Assembly (NCBI RefSeq): GCF_900143185.1 | Contig: NZ_FSRQ01000001.1 | Coordinates: 992,001-1,056,000, forward strand | Source of the DNA: Chryseobacterium scophthalmum | GTDB lineage: Bacteria > Bacteroidota > Bacteroidia > Flavobacteriales > Weeksellaceae | Direction of reading: 5' to 3' | Length of the DNA: 64,000 nt | Part shown: in pieces, positions 9,026-17,233 of the stretch | Position numbering within the stretch: the stretch's first letter is position 1 | Layout of the letters: every line of letters starts with the position of its first letter | Notes under the pieces: model-generated | Seen by the model: the letters and a program-made list of their open reading frames with translations, nothing else | Databases searched by the model: none | Told to the model about the DNA's origin: nothing | Program-made: the position numbers and the translations under genes

Positions 9026-9859
9026 ATGAAAGATGTAAGAATTGCTTTGCTGGATATGAACAACAATCAGGCGAATCAGGGATTTAAAAATATAAAAGAA
9101 ATCTCTGAGAATTTCCAGAAGCAATCGGAAGAAAATATAAGTATTACAGGTTTTGATGTAAGACATAAAAATGAAATTCCAGACATTGAAGATTTTGATA
9201 TATTCATTTCTTCAGGTGGACCGGGAAATCCTCACCGTGAAGGCTTTGAATGGGAGCAGAAATTTGCAGATTTTTTAGATTCAGTTTATGAATATAACAA
9301 ACATAATGATACAAAAAAATATCTTTTTCTGATTTGTCATTCTTTCCAATTGGCAAGTATTCATTGGGATTTAGGAAATATCTGTAAAAGAAAATCTTAT
9401 TCTTTTGGAGTGCAGCCAATTCATAAAACGGAAGAAGGTGAAGCTGAATTTTTATTCAAAAACCTACCCGATCCTTTTTATGCTGTAGATTCCAGAGCAT
9501 ATCAGTTTATTGAGCCTAATGTAGAGCGTTTTGAAGAATTAGATATGAAAATGGTGGCGATTGAAAAATCTCGTCCTCATATCGATTTGGAGCGGGCAAT
9601 TATGGCAGTTCGTTTTTCTGATGAAATTTTCGGAACACAGTTTCATCCTGAAGCTAATCCTGACGGAATGATTGAAAATCTGAAAGACGAGAAAAATAAA
9701 GAAGCTATGATTGAAAATTACGGTATGGAAAAATATCTGGAAACCGTAGACAGAATTAATGACGAAGACAAAATCGTTCTTACACAATCTCAGATTCTAC
9801 CTCGTTTTTTAAGCGATGCTAAGAAAAATATTTTGAAACAAAATACGGCAACAGCCTGA
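9026..9859 (+). CDS. Class I glutamine amidotransferase-like protein
   Basis: A 277-residue class I (triad) glutamine amidotransferase domain. It shows the oxyanion region SSGGPGNP, the nucleophile Cys104 in LICHSFQLA and the His/Glu pair in TQFHPEANP, so the triad is intact. It would hydrolyse glutamine and pass ammonia to a partner synthetase, or act as a gamma-glutamyl hydrolase. I chose ATG 9026 (MKDVRIALLDMNN); an in-frame GTG at 9020 is the alternative. It follows the GCS2 gene by 32 nt and is followed by a strong hairpin terminator at 9886, which would end the main transcript. Confidence 0.87.
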   Translation: MKDVRIALLDMNNNQANQGFKNIKEISENFQKQSEENISITGFDVRHKNEIPDIEDFDIFISSGGPGNPHREGFEWEQKFADFLDSVYEYNKHNDTKKYLFLICHSFQLASIHWDLGNICKRKSYSFGVQPIHKTEEGEAEFLFKNLPDPFYAVDSRAYQFIEPNVERFEELDMKMVAIEKSRPHIDLERAIMAVRFSDEIFGTQFHPEANPDGMIENLKDEKNKEAMIENYGMEKYLETVDRINDEDKIVLTQSQILPRFLSDAKKNILKQNTATA

Positions 9860-9885
9860 TAAAAAATTCAAATAAAAACAATTAA

Positions 9886-9911
9886 AATCGAGCATTATTG
9901 CTCGATTTTTT
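9886..9911 (+). terminator. Rho-independent terminator after the amidotransferase gene
   Basis: AATCGAGCA (9886-9894), a TTAT loop, and TGCTCGATT (9899-9907), then a T run. The stem has 9 perfect pairs. Confidence 0.85.
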
Positions 9912-9932
9912 AAATCACAAAAGAAAAAAATT

Positions 9933-11117
9933 ATGATCCAAAAATACAGAAAACAGTTTAACGAAGAATTCACCAGCGAAAAATACGATCAGATAAAATC
10001 GATATTAGAAGAAAAAAGCGGCATACAACCTACCTTCAGATTGTCTGAAAGTCCTATTTTTTTAACTCATGAATTCAAAGAAAAATTAGTTTCGGCAAGT
10101 GAAAGTATTATTGATCAGATTAAAAACTTCCCCGAAGGAACTTTAGAAAACTCGATTCCTGAAAACTGTAAAGTTCCCAACGATACCAAACAACCTCATT
10201 TTTTCACCATAGATTTTGGGATTTGCAGAAGCGAAAACGGTAAAATAGAACCTCAACTGATAGAATTGCAAGCGTTTCCTTCGCTGTATGCATTTCAGAA
10301 TGTTTATGAAGATACTTTTTGTGAGGTTTATCCATTCTTAAATCAATTAAAAAATAATATTTCGGATGAACATTATCAGAAACATTTATATGAATTGATT
10401 GTTGGTAAAGAAAATCCTGAAAACGTTGTTTTGCTTGAAATTTATCCTGAAAAACAGAAAACGGCTATTGATTTTGCTTTAACCGAAAAACTTTTAGGAA
10501 TAAAAACTGTTTGTCTAACTAAAGTAAAAAAGCAGGGAAATCACTTATTTTATGAGCGCAATGGTGAACTGATCAGAATCAAAAGAATTTATAACCGCGT
10601 CATTTTTGATGAGCTTGATAAAATTCCTGATCTTAAAACTGAGTTTAATTTCCGTGAAGATGTAGATGTAGAATGGATTACTCATCCGAATTGGTTTTTT
10701 AAAATTTCTAAATATCTTCTGCCTTTGCTAAAACACGAGTTTGTTCCGAAAAGCTATTTTCTGCACGAGTTTCCTGAAAATGAAAGCCTTGAAAATTTTG
10801 TTTTAAAACCTTTGTTTTCTTTTGCAGGTAGCGGTGTAAATCTAAATCCCACAAAAGAGATTACTGATGCTATTTTAGATAAAAAAAATTATATCTTGCA
10901 GCGAAAAGTAAACTACGAACCAGTTTTTGAAGATATCAACGGAGATTTCTCAAGAGCCGAAATTCGTTTACTTTATATCTGGAAAGAAAATGAAGAAAGA
11001 CCAATTTTACTTCAAAACCTTTCAAGAATGACAAAAGCTGCAATGGTAAATGTAGATTTTAACAAAAAAGATGCAATCTGGATTGGCAGTTCTCATGCGT
11101 TTTTTGGGGAAGAATAA
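9933..11117 (+). CDS. ATP-grasp-like protein (third of the region)
   Basis: A 394-residue protein with an ATP-grasp-like C-terminal half. The segment NFVLKPLFSFAGSGVNL (about residues 290-306) looks like the nucleotide-binding lysine plus glycine loop, and SRAEIRLLYIW may supply metal-binding acidic residues near 350. The N-terminal 200 residues are unlike the other two ligases and contain a TIDFGICRSENG / PQLIELQAFPS stretch typical of some glutathionylspermidine-synthase-like or uncharacterised ATP-grasp proteins. A terminator separates it from the amidotransferase gene, so it may have its own promoter or rely on read-through. Function unknown. Confidence 0.72.
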   Translation: MIQKYRKQFNEEFTSEKYDQIKSILEEKSGIQPTFRLSESPIFLTHEFKEKLVSASESIIDQIKNFPEGTLENSIPENCKVPNDTKQPHFFTIDFGICRSENGKIEPQLIELQAFPSLYAFQNVYEDTFCEVYPFLNQLKNNISDEHYQKHLYELIVGKENPENVVLLEIYPEKQKTAIDFALTEKLLGIKTVCLTKVKKQGNHLFYERNGELIRIKRIYNRVIFDELDKIPDLKTEFNFREDVDVEWITHPNWFFKISKYLLPLLKHEFVPKSYFLHEFPENESLENFVLKPLFSFAGSGVNLNPTKEITDAILDKKNYILQRKVNYEPVFEDINGDFSRAEIRLLYIWKENEERPILLQNLSRMTKAAMVNVDFNKKDAIWIGSSHAFFGEE

Positions 11118-11132
11118 AAATAATAAATACAT

Positions 11133-11576
11133 ATGGAAGAAAAATCAGTTTTTGATGAATTTGATCATCAATTAGACACAAAAAGAAGAAGAAATCTATT
11201 GCCTATCTGGATAAAAGTTTTCACTTGGCTTTTCTTTGCTTGCGGTTTTATTGGTGTTTTAATTCTGGCTTTCGGATTTTTCTTGGGCAAAATTAACTTA
11301 TCTCTTTACGGGCTTGAAACTGATAAAGCATATAGTTTAATAGGATTTTTCCTCACAGCTTTATTTATTTTAAAAGGCATTGTCTCGTACGGATTGTGGT
11401 TTGAACAAGATTGGGGAATAAAAATCGCAAAAATAGACGCAATTATCGGGTTAGTAGTTTGTGGAATTTCAATGTTTGTTTTACCATTTTTTACTAAAAA
11501 TTTTGAATTACGACTTGAAGTTGCTGTTTTAATTCCTTACTTGATTAAGCTCCAAAAAATAGAGAAAAACTGGTAG
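11133..11576 (+). CDS. Small integral membrane protein, unknown function
   Basis: A 147-residue protein with an acidic then basic N-terminus (DTKRRRN) and four predicted membrane segments: about residues 27-50 (VFTWLFFACGFIGVLILAFG), 64-84, 94-116 and 120-140. I do not recognise the family. It begins 15 nt after the third ATP-grasp gene and so could share its transcript, though nothing ties it functionally to amide chemistry. Confidence 0.65.
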   Translation: MEEKSVFDEFDHQLDTKRRRNLLPIWIKVFTWLFFACGFIGVLILAFGFFLGKINLSLYGLETDKAYSLIGFFLTALFILKGIVSYGLWFEQDWGIKIAKIDAIIGLVVCGISMFVLPFFTKNFELRLEVAVLIPYLIKLQKIEKNW

Positions 11577-11634
11577 TAAAAAAAGATAAAATTTGGACAA
11601 GCAGTTTTAATGCTTTTTTGGGGAACAATAGTTT

Positions 11635-12123
11635 ATGAAAATGAATAAATATGTATTAAAAATCATTTTGCCGATTATTTTAGTTTTTACTTTTAAGCTG
11701 AATGCTCAACAAAAAATTTATTCTAAACAGGAAATTGGAAAATTTAAAGAAAATGAACAATTTTACCTCAATAAAAAAGTAAAAGACCTTTTAAGAGACC
11801 TTAAAGTAAATTTTGAGATAGCTTACGTTGGCGGCGGCTGGTCTGAAGAAATGAGTTTCATTGTTTTAAGATTTAGTAATCGAAAAGATGAATATCAACT
11901 TCAGCAAAAAGGAATACAACCTGCAAGATTAACGCTTTTTATTAAAGAACAAGACGTTGAAACCAATAAGCTTTTTTATTCTGAAACAAAGAGGATCGGA
12001 TTTTATAGAGACAGCCTAAAAAATAAATCTAATCAACAGATTTTAAAGGATTACAAAAACCTTACTATAGGCATGATTTACGCTAATTCTGAGCAGCCGG
12101 AAATAAAAAAAGGAGTAAATTAA
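11635..12123 (+). CDS. Secreted protein, unknown function
   Basis: A 162-residue protein with a signal peptide (residues 1-24, IILPIILVFTFKLNAQ) typical of Flavobacteriia exported proteins. The mature part has alternating strands and charged residues (YVGGGWSEEMSFIVLRF) but no motif I can name. Its stop codon lies inside the hairpin that serves as a shared terminator with the convergent cphA gene. Confidence 0.65.
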   Translation: MKMNKYVLKIILPIILVFTFKLNAQQKIYSKQEIGKFKENEQFYLNKKVKDLLRDLKVNFEIAYVGGGWSEEMSFIVLRFSNRKDEYQLQQKGIQPARLTLFIKEQDVETNKLFYSETKRIGFYRDSLKNKSNQQILKDYKNLTIGMIYANSEQPEIKKGVN

Positions 12124-12138
12124 CTTTACTCCTTTTTT
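12106..12138. terminator. Bidirectional terminator between the secreted gene and cphA
   Basis: AAAAAAGGAGTAAA (12106-12119) pairs with TTTACTCCTTTTTT (12125-12138): a 14-bp perfect stem with A and T tracts on both sides, serving convergent genes that end at 12123 and 12143. Confidence 0.88.
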
Positions 12139-12142
12139 TATT

Positions 12143-14770
12143 TTAAAATTTATCGTCTTCAAGCAATTCCCTCGCCTGATAATCCTGTACAAGGTCAATC
12201 GCATTAGAAATTACATCACTTAGAGCTGTAATAAAAGTTCCTTCTTCTGCCATTCCCATTGCGTGTTTCAGCGCATCAATTTCTTTAGGAATCGTTTCGT
12301 AGCTAACATCTCTTCCCGAAGATTGCATTCCGTCAATAATCAAACCGTTGATTTCTTCTTCTGTTCTTCCTCGAAGATGTTTTTCGTTTCTGATGATAAT
12401 ATGATCAAACATTCTTCCGGCAATTTTTCCGCACAGTCTGATGTCTTCATCTCTTCTATCTCCCACACCGGAAATAATTCCGATTTTCTTGGTAGATTCT
12501 ACATTTTTAAGATAATCTTCAATCGCTTCATAGCCTGCAGGATTGTGTGCAAAATCTATTAAAACTTTAAAGTTTTTAAATTTAAATACATTCAGTCTTC
12601 CCGGAGTCAACTGTGCACTTGGAATAAATGTACGAAGTGAATTTGAAATATCCTCAATTCCAAAACCATAAAGATAACAAGCCAAACTAGCCGCCAAAAC
12701 ATTATCTATCATGAATTTTGCCTTTCCTTCCATTGTAATCGGGAAATCTTTTACTTTTCCGATTCTTATTTTCCAATCCCCTTTTTTAATGGTTACATAG
12801 CCTTCTTCATAAACACAGGTTGTGCGCCCTTCTTTAGCGAATTTTTTGATGTATTCATTATTTTCATCCAAACTGAAAATAGCGACATTACTCGGTAAAT
12901 CGTTGATGATTCTCATTGAATATTCATCTTCAGCATTCAAAACGCTCCATCCGCTTTTCTTTACACTGTCGAGTACTACCCTTTTTACTTTGGTTAAATC
13001 TTTCAGGTTGTGAATATCATTCATTCCTAAATGATCTTCTTTAATATTGGTTAAAACTCCGATATCACACTGTCCGAAACCTAAACCGGAACGAAGAATT
13101 CCACCTCTTGCCGTTTCCAAAACTGCAAATTCTACAGTTGGATCTTTTAGAATAAATTCGGCTGAAATAGGACCTGTTGTATCACCTTTCGTCAACATTG
13201 TATTCTGAATATAAATTCCGTCTGATGTGGTAAAGCCTACTCTATAACCGTTACTTTTTACGATATGTGAAATTAATCTCGTCGTGGTTGTTTTTCCATT
13301 AGTTCCTGTAACTGCAATAATAGGAATAGTAAAAGGTTTTCCTTGCGGATACAACATATCTACAACCGGAGCTGCAACGTTTCTCGGAAGACCTTCACTC
13401 GGAGCCAAGTGCATTCTGAAACCAGGAGCTGCATTCACTTCAATAATCGCTCCACCGCTTTCTTTCAAAGGCTGGGTAAGGTTTTCTGCCATAATATCAA
13501 TTCCGCAGACATCTAAACCGATGATTTTTGAAATTCTTTCAGCCATTGTGATATTTTCTGGATGCACCATATCGGTAACATCAATCGAAGTACCACCTGT
13601 AGAAAGATTAGCTGTAGACTTTAAATAAACTATTTCTCCTTTTTGAGGAACAGTTTCTAAAGTATATTGAAGTTTTTCAAGTAATTCTAAAGTGTCTTTA
13701 TCGACTGTGATTTCCGTCAGAACATTTTCATGACCATATCCTCTTCTTGGATCCTGATTTTCTTTTTCAATTAATTGCTCAAGATTAGATTCACCGTCAC
13801 CAACAACATGAGCTGGAACTCTTCTCGCTGCAGCAACCATTTTATTATTGATTACCAAAACTCTGAAATCGTATCCCGTAATATATTTTTCAACAATTAC
13901 TTTTTTTGAATATTTCTGAGCGTATTCTAAACCCGTCACAGAAGAAACCCAATCGTTAACATTGATTGAAGAACCTTTTCCGTGATTTCCATCTAAAGGT
14001 TTGATAACGATAGGATAACCAATTTTTTTGATGACGCTTTGTAGTTCTTCCTCATCCACAATTAAATCTCCCATCGGAACAGGAATTGCAGCATCATGAA
14101 GCATTCTTTTCGTCAGCTCTTTATTGCATGCAATATCTACAGCAATCGAGCTTGTGTTTCCGGTAATTGTCGCCTGAAATCTTTGTTGATTAACACCATA
14201 ACCTAACTGAACCAGAGAATTGCTTCCCAATCTTATCCACGGAATTTTTCTTGAAACTGCTTCCTCAACAATACTTCCTGTAGAAGGTCCCAATCTTACA
14301 CGCTCTCTGATTTCTTTTAACTTTTGAATACAAGCGTTAATATCGTATTCTTTATTTTCAATTAAAGCTAAAGCAATTTCTACCGCCTGTTCGGCTGCAT
14401 AGATTCCTGCATTTTCTTCGATATAATCAAACACGACGTTGTAAACTCCGGGAGATTTTGTCTCGCGTGTTCTTCCAAATCCTGTTTCCATACCCGCTAA
14501 AGTCTGAATTTCTAAAGCGATATGCTCAATGACATGCCCCATCCAGGTACCGGTTTCTATTCTATGAAAAAAACCTCCTCTCGTTCCTTCTGAACAACGG
14601 TGACTAATGAGCGAAGGTATAAGATGTTCTATTCTTTCACGAAAACCTTCGATTTTATTTGTAGGAAAATCTTCCATTTCCTCCAGATCCAAACGCATCT
14701 GTATCAGCTTCTTTCTTCTTATACTCCAAATATTTGGACCACGCAAAGCCTGTATCTTCTTAATTTTCAT
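12143..14770 (-). CDS. cphA: Cyanophycin synthetase
   Basis: An 875-residue cytoplasmic enzyme that polymerises a multi-L-arginyl-poly-L-aspartate reserve. Three parts are visible: an N-terminal domain (1-200), an ATP-grasp domain (about 210-480, with YPIVIKPLDGNHGKGSSI) that adds Asp, and a Mur-ligase domain (about 485-870) with the P-loop VTGTNGKTTTT near residue 487 that adds Arg. FAHNPAGYEAIEDYL and GRTEEEINGLI are typical of the C-terminal Mur-ligase lobe. The length fits the cyanobacterial type (about 870-900 aa). It is divergent from cyanophycinase and isoaspartyl peptidase, which makes the assignment firm. Confidence 0.94.
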   Translation of the reverse strand: MKIKKIQALRGPNIWSIRRKKLIQMRLDLEEMEDFPTNKIEGFRERIEHLIPSLISHRCSEGTRGGFFHRIETGTWMGHVIEHIALEIQTLAGMETGFGRTRETKSPGVYNVVFDYIEENAGIYAAEQAVEIALALIENKEYDINACIQKLKEIRERVRLGPSTGSIVEEAVSRKIPWIRLGSNSLVQLGYGVNQQRFQATITGNTSSIAVDIACNKELTKRMLHDAAIPVPMGDLIVDEEELQSVIKKIGYPIVIKPLDGNHGKGSSINVNDWVSSVTGLEYAQKYSKKVIVEKYITGYDFRVLVINNKMVAAARRVPAHVVGDGESNLEQLIEKENQDPRRGYGHENVLTEITVDKDTLELLEKLQYTLETVPQKGEIVYLKSTANLSTGGTSIDVTDMVHPENITMAERISKIIGLDVCGIDIMAENLTQPLKESGGAIIEVNAAPGFRMHLAPSEGLPRNVAAPVVDMLYPQGKPFTIPIIAVTGTNGKTTTTRLISHIVKSNGYRVGFTTSDGIYIQNTMLTKGDTTGPISAEFILKDPTVEFAVLETARGGILRSGLGFGQCDIGVLTNIKEDHLGMNDIHNLKDLTKVKRVVLDSVKKSGWSVLNAEDEYSMRIINDLPSNVAIFSLDENNEYIKKFAKEGRTTCVYEEGYVTIKKGDWKIRIGKVKDFPITMEGKAKFMIDNVLAASLACYLYGFGIEDISNSLRTFIPSAQLTPGRLNVFKFKNFKVLIDFAHNPAGYEAIEDYLKNVESTKKIGIISGVGDRRDEDIRLCGKIAGRMFDHIIIRNEKHLRGRTEEEINGLIIDGMQSSGRDVSYETIPKEIDALKHAMGMAEEGTFITALSDVISNAIDLVQDYQARELLEDDKF

Positions 14771-14815
14771 ACTTTAGTTATACCTTATTATATTAATAAA
14801 AACATCTTTCTAAAT

Positions 14816-14823
14816 CAAAGATA
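14816..14823 (-). promoter_or_regulatory. Candidate cphA -7 element (TATCTTTG)
   Basis: On the minus strand TATCTTTG matches TAnnTTTG and lies about 45 nt before the cphA ATG. A TTTG occurs 15 nt upstream, closer than the usual 19-21 nt, so the -33 assignment is weak. Confidence 0.4.
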
Positions 14824-14954
14824 ATGTAAAACATGAAACAAAACCATAGCGTTATTAAAGATTTATTAAAAAAATACAATTTCTGTAATCAATTAGAAAT
14901 CAAACTAAATACGTTAAAAATCGGTTTACATTTCATTAACAATTTATTATTTTT

Positions 14955-14962
14955 TAAATTTG
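14955..14962 (+). promoter_or_regulatory. Candidate cphB -7 element (TAAATTTG)
   Basis: TAAATTTG matches TAnnTTTG and ends only 6 nt before the ATG at 14969. Transcription normally starts about 7 nt after this element, which would put the start at or next to the ATG and make the message leaderless. No -33 TTG was found. Confidence 0.4.
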
Positions 14963-14968
14963 CAAGCT

Positions 14969-15853
14969 ATGAAACCTGTTGGAAAATTAATTATTATCGG
15001 TGGGGCTGTTAATAAAGGCAGTTTTTCTGAGACCGATTACGATCAGAATGTTGAAAAAAATCTTAACTTTTTTGAGAGAGGAATCTTAAGAAAAATCATT
15101 ACTGAATCTAAGAATAAAGAAAACTCAATTATCGAAGTCATTACTACGGCTTCGCAAATTCCTCAAATAGTAGGTGCTGAATATAAAAAAGCTTTTGAAT
15201 TTTTGGGAGCCAAAAATGTCAACATTCTTGATATTCACAACCGTGAAGAAGCCAATTCGGATGCTATTGTTGCAAGAGCAAATGCAGCTGATGTTGTAAT
15301 GTTTACGGGTGGTGATCAGTTAAGACTGACTTCTATTTTGGGCGGTACAAGATTTCATGACACTATTTTGCTGAAATATATGGAGCAGGATTTTATCTAC
15401 TCCGGAACTTCTGCAGGAGCTGCTGCTGCTTCTGAAAATATGATTTATCAAGGAAGCAGTTCTGAGGCTTTGTTGAAAGGTGAAATTAAAACAACTCAAG
15501 GTTTAGGTTTAATCGATAATGTAATTGTAGATACGCATTTCGTACAAAGAGGAAGAATTGGAAGACTTTTCCAAGCTGTGGTAAACAATCCTAGAACTTT
15601 AGGAATCGGTTTAGGTGAAGACACCGGACTTTTTATACATAATGATACCATGACCGCTGTAGGATCTGGTTTAGTAATTATTGTTGATGGAAGATTCATT
15701 AAAGACACTAATCTTACCAATATCAATTTAGGTGAGCCAATTTCAATAGATAATCTTACCGTTCACGTGATGTCGATGAACGATCATTATGATTTGACGA
15801 CAAGAAAACTGACGATAGAAAACTCACAGTTTAATCCGATACCTCAAACGTAA
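14969..15853 (+). CDS. cphB: Cyanophycinase
   Basis: A 294-residue S51-family serine peptidase that cuts cyanophycin to beta-Asp-Arg dipeptides. The nucleophile lies in GTSAGAAAA (Ser about 149). The family segments VVMFTGGDQLRL, DTHFVQRGRIGRL and LGIGLGEDTGLF are all present. The start is ATG 14969 (MKPVGKLIIIGG); an in-frame TTG nine bases upstream is less likely. No signal peptide is visible, so it should act on intracellular cyanophycin. Its divergence from cphA and its position before the isoaspartyl peptidase gene give a complete synthesis and breakdown locus. Confidence 0.93.
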   Translation: MKPVGKLIIIGGAVNKGSFSETDYDQNVEKNLNFFERGILRKIITESKNKENSIIEVITTASQIPQIVGAEYKKAFEFLGAKNVNILDIHNREEANSDAIVARANAADVVMFTGGDQLRLTSILGGTRFHDTILLKYMEQDFIYSGTSAGAAAASENMIYQGSSSEALLKGEIKTTQGLGLIDNVIVDTHFVQRGRIGRLFQAVVNNPRTLGIGLGEDTGLFIHNDTMTAVGSGLVIIVDGRFIKDTNLTNINLGEPISIDNLTVHVMSMNDHYDLTTRKLTIENSQFNPIPQT

Positions 15854-15858
15854 AATAA

Positions 15859-15962
15859 TCATTGATAATCGATAAATAATAAATGATTTTGATTTGTAAT
15901 TTCAAATCAAATTATTTAAAATCGAAGGTTTAATATCAATTATCATCTATCAATCATCAACT
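15859..15962. repeat. Intergenic inverted-repeat cluster between cphB and iaaA
   Basis: The gap carries GATAATCGATAAATAATAAATGA-like sequence near 15863-15885 and its approximate reverse complement at 15930-15962. A perfect 9-bp hairpin, TTTGATTTG (15888-15896) and CAAATCAAA (15903-15911), lies between them. The same GATAATTGATGATTGATAAATAAT-type sequence recurs before hisS at 24738-24771. It may form a weak terminator or an RNA stem between the two genes. Confidence 0.5.
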
Positions 15963-15971
15963 ATAATTTTT

Positions 15972-16814
15972 ATGAAAATCATTATCCACGGAGGTTTTTT
16001 TTCTGAAAGTGACCAGAGCCACGAAGTGAAAGTAGCCAAACAAAATTCTTTAAAAAACATCGCTGAAAAGGCATATCAATATTTAGAAATCCATTCTGCA
16101 GTTGATACTGTTGCTTACGCGGTTTCTCTTTTGGAAGATGATGAATTGTTTAATGCAGGAATCGGATCTCAAATTCAAAGCGACGGCGTTATCAGAATGA
16201 GTGCAGCACTAATGGATGGTGAAACTCAGAAAATGAGCGGTGTTATCAATATTCAGGATGTGAAAAATCCGATTTTTGTAGCAAAAGAATTAATGAAAGA
16301 AGATGACCGGGTTTTAGGTGGAAACGGAGCTAAAATTTATGCTAACAATAACGGATTTGAAAATTTCTCAACAGAAATTCCTCAAAGAAGAAAAGAATAC
16401 GAAGCAAAGCTAAAAAATGGAGGAAAAGGAACTGTTGGTTGTGTTGCGATCGATAAAAACGGAAAATTAGCTGTTGCTACTTCTACCGGAGGTAAAGGTT
16501 TTGAGATTCCGGGAAGAATTTCAGATTCTGCAACGGTAGCTGGAAATTACGCCAATGAATTTTGCGCAGTAAGCTGCACCGGAGTGGGTGAAGATATTGT
16601 AAGCAATGCTACTTCTGCCAAAATTGTAACCAGAGTGACAGATGGAATGAGTTTAAAAGATGCTTTTGACAAAACTTTTACTGAGCTAAAAACAATCGAT
16701 GGCTTTGCAGGAGCTATTGCGATTGATAAAAACGGAAACATTTACCATCAAGAATCTTACCCTACAATGGTTTTTGCAAGTTTTGATGGAAATCAATTTG
16801 AAATCTTTAAATAA
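15972..16814 (+). CDS. iaaA: Isoaspartyl peptidase / plant-type L-asparaginase
   Basis: A 280-residue Ntn-hydrolase precursor that self-cleaves before a conserved Thr (Thr154 in GKGTVGCVAIDKNG) to give alpha and beta subunits. The following ATSTGGKG and GRISDSATVAGNYAN segments are family hallmarks. In this context it would split the beta-Asp-Arg dipeptide released by cyanophycinase into aspartate and arginine. No signal peptide, so cytoplasmic. It follows cphB on the same strand after 118 nt of inverted-repeat DNA. General isoaspartyl-dipeptide clearance is a second possible role. Confidence 0.9.
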   Translation: MKIIIHGGFFSESDQSHEVKVAKQNSLKNIAEKAYQYLEIHSAVDTVAYAVSLLEDDELFNAGIGSQIQSDGVIRMSAALMDGETQKMSGVINIQDVKNPIFVAKELMKEDDRVLGGNGAKIYANNNGFENFSTEIPQRRKEYEAKLKNGGKGTVGCVAIDKNGKLAVATSTGGKGFEIPGRISDSATVAGNYANEFCAVSCTGVGEDIVSNATSAKIVTRVTDGMSLKDAFDKTFTELKTIDGFAGAIAIDKNGNIYHQESYPTMVFASFDGNQFEIFK

Positions 16815-16915
16815 TTTTAACATATTTTTATTATTCCCATAAATTTTTTGGCACACATTTTACATAGTTATTAATAACAAAATTTTAATATTATAACTTT
16901 TAAAAATCAGAAATC

Positions 16916-17158
16916 ATGGGAAATAAGACAAACGGATTATTAGCTTTATTAGGAATAGGTGCTTTAGCATATTGGAAATACAAAAAATCTACTCCGGAAC
17001 AGCAACAAGCTGTGAAAGACAAAATCAATTCTGCTAAGGATAATTTGAACAAATGGGGAAATGATTTGAAAGATAAAGCAAATGAAGTGGCTTCCCAGGC
17101 TCAAAGTAAATTTGACGAAGCAAAAACAAAAGTAGAAGATTCTGCATCTAAATTATAA
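16916..17158 (+). CDS. YtxH-type small membrane-associated protein
   Basis: An 80-residue protein with one short N-terminal hydrophobic segment (GLLALLGIGALAYWKYKK) and an Ala/Lys/Glu-rich amphipathic helix (KINSAKDNLNKWGNDLKDKANEV onward). This matches the small YtxH or apolipoprotein-like stress proteins common in Bacteroidota. Membrane-anchored with the helix in the cytoplasm or periplasm; the role is probably envelope stress but unproven. It lies alone between iaaA and a convergent methyltransferase gene. Confidence 0.7.
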   Translation: MGNKTNGLLALLGIGALAYWKYKKSTPEQQQAVKDKINSAKDNLNKWGNDLKDKANEVASQAQSKFDEAKTKVEDSASKL

Positions 17159-17203
17159 GATTAGAATCGATAAACTTAGATATTCATTTTAACATTCATA
17201 TAC

Positions 17204-17233
17204 AAAAAAGTCATCATTACGATGACTTTTTTT
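17204..17233. terminator. Bidirectional terminator after the YtxH gene and the methyltransferase
   Basis: AAAAAAGTCATC (17204-17215) pairs with GATGACTTTTTT (17221-17232), flanked by A and T tracts. It serves the plus gene ending at 17158 and overlaps the end of the minus gene at 17217. Confidence 0.8.

Noticed and set aside
12263..13628. Several open frames opposite cphA
   Set aside because: They are antisense shadows of a well-conserved coding sequence, with no independent signals.
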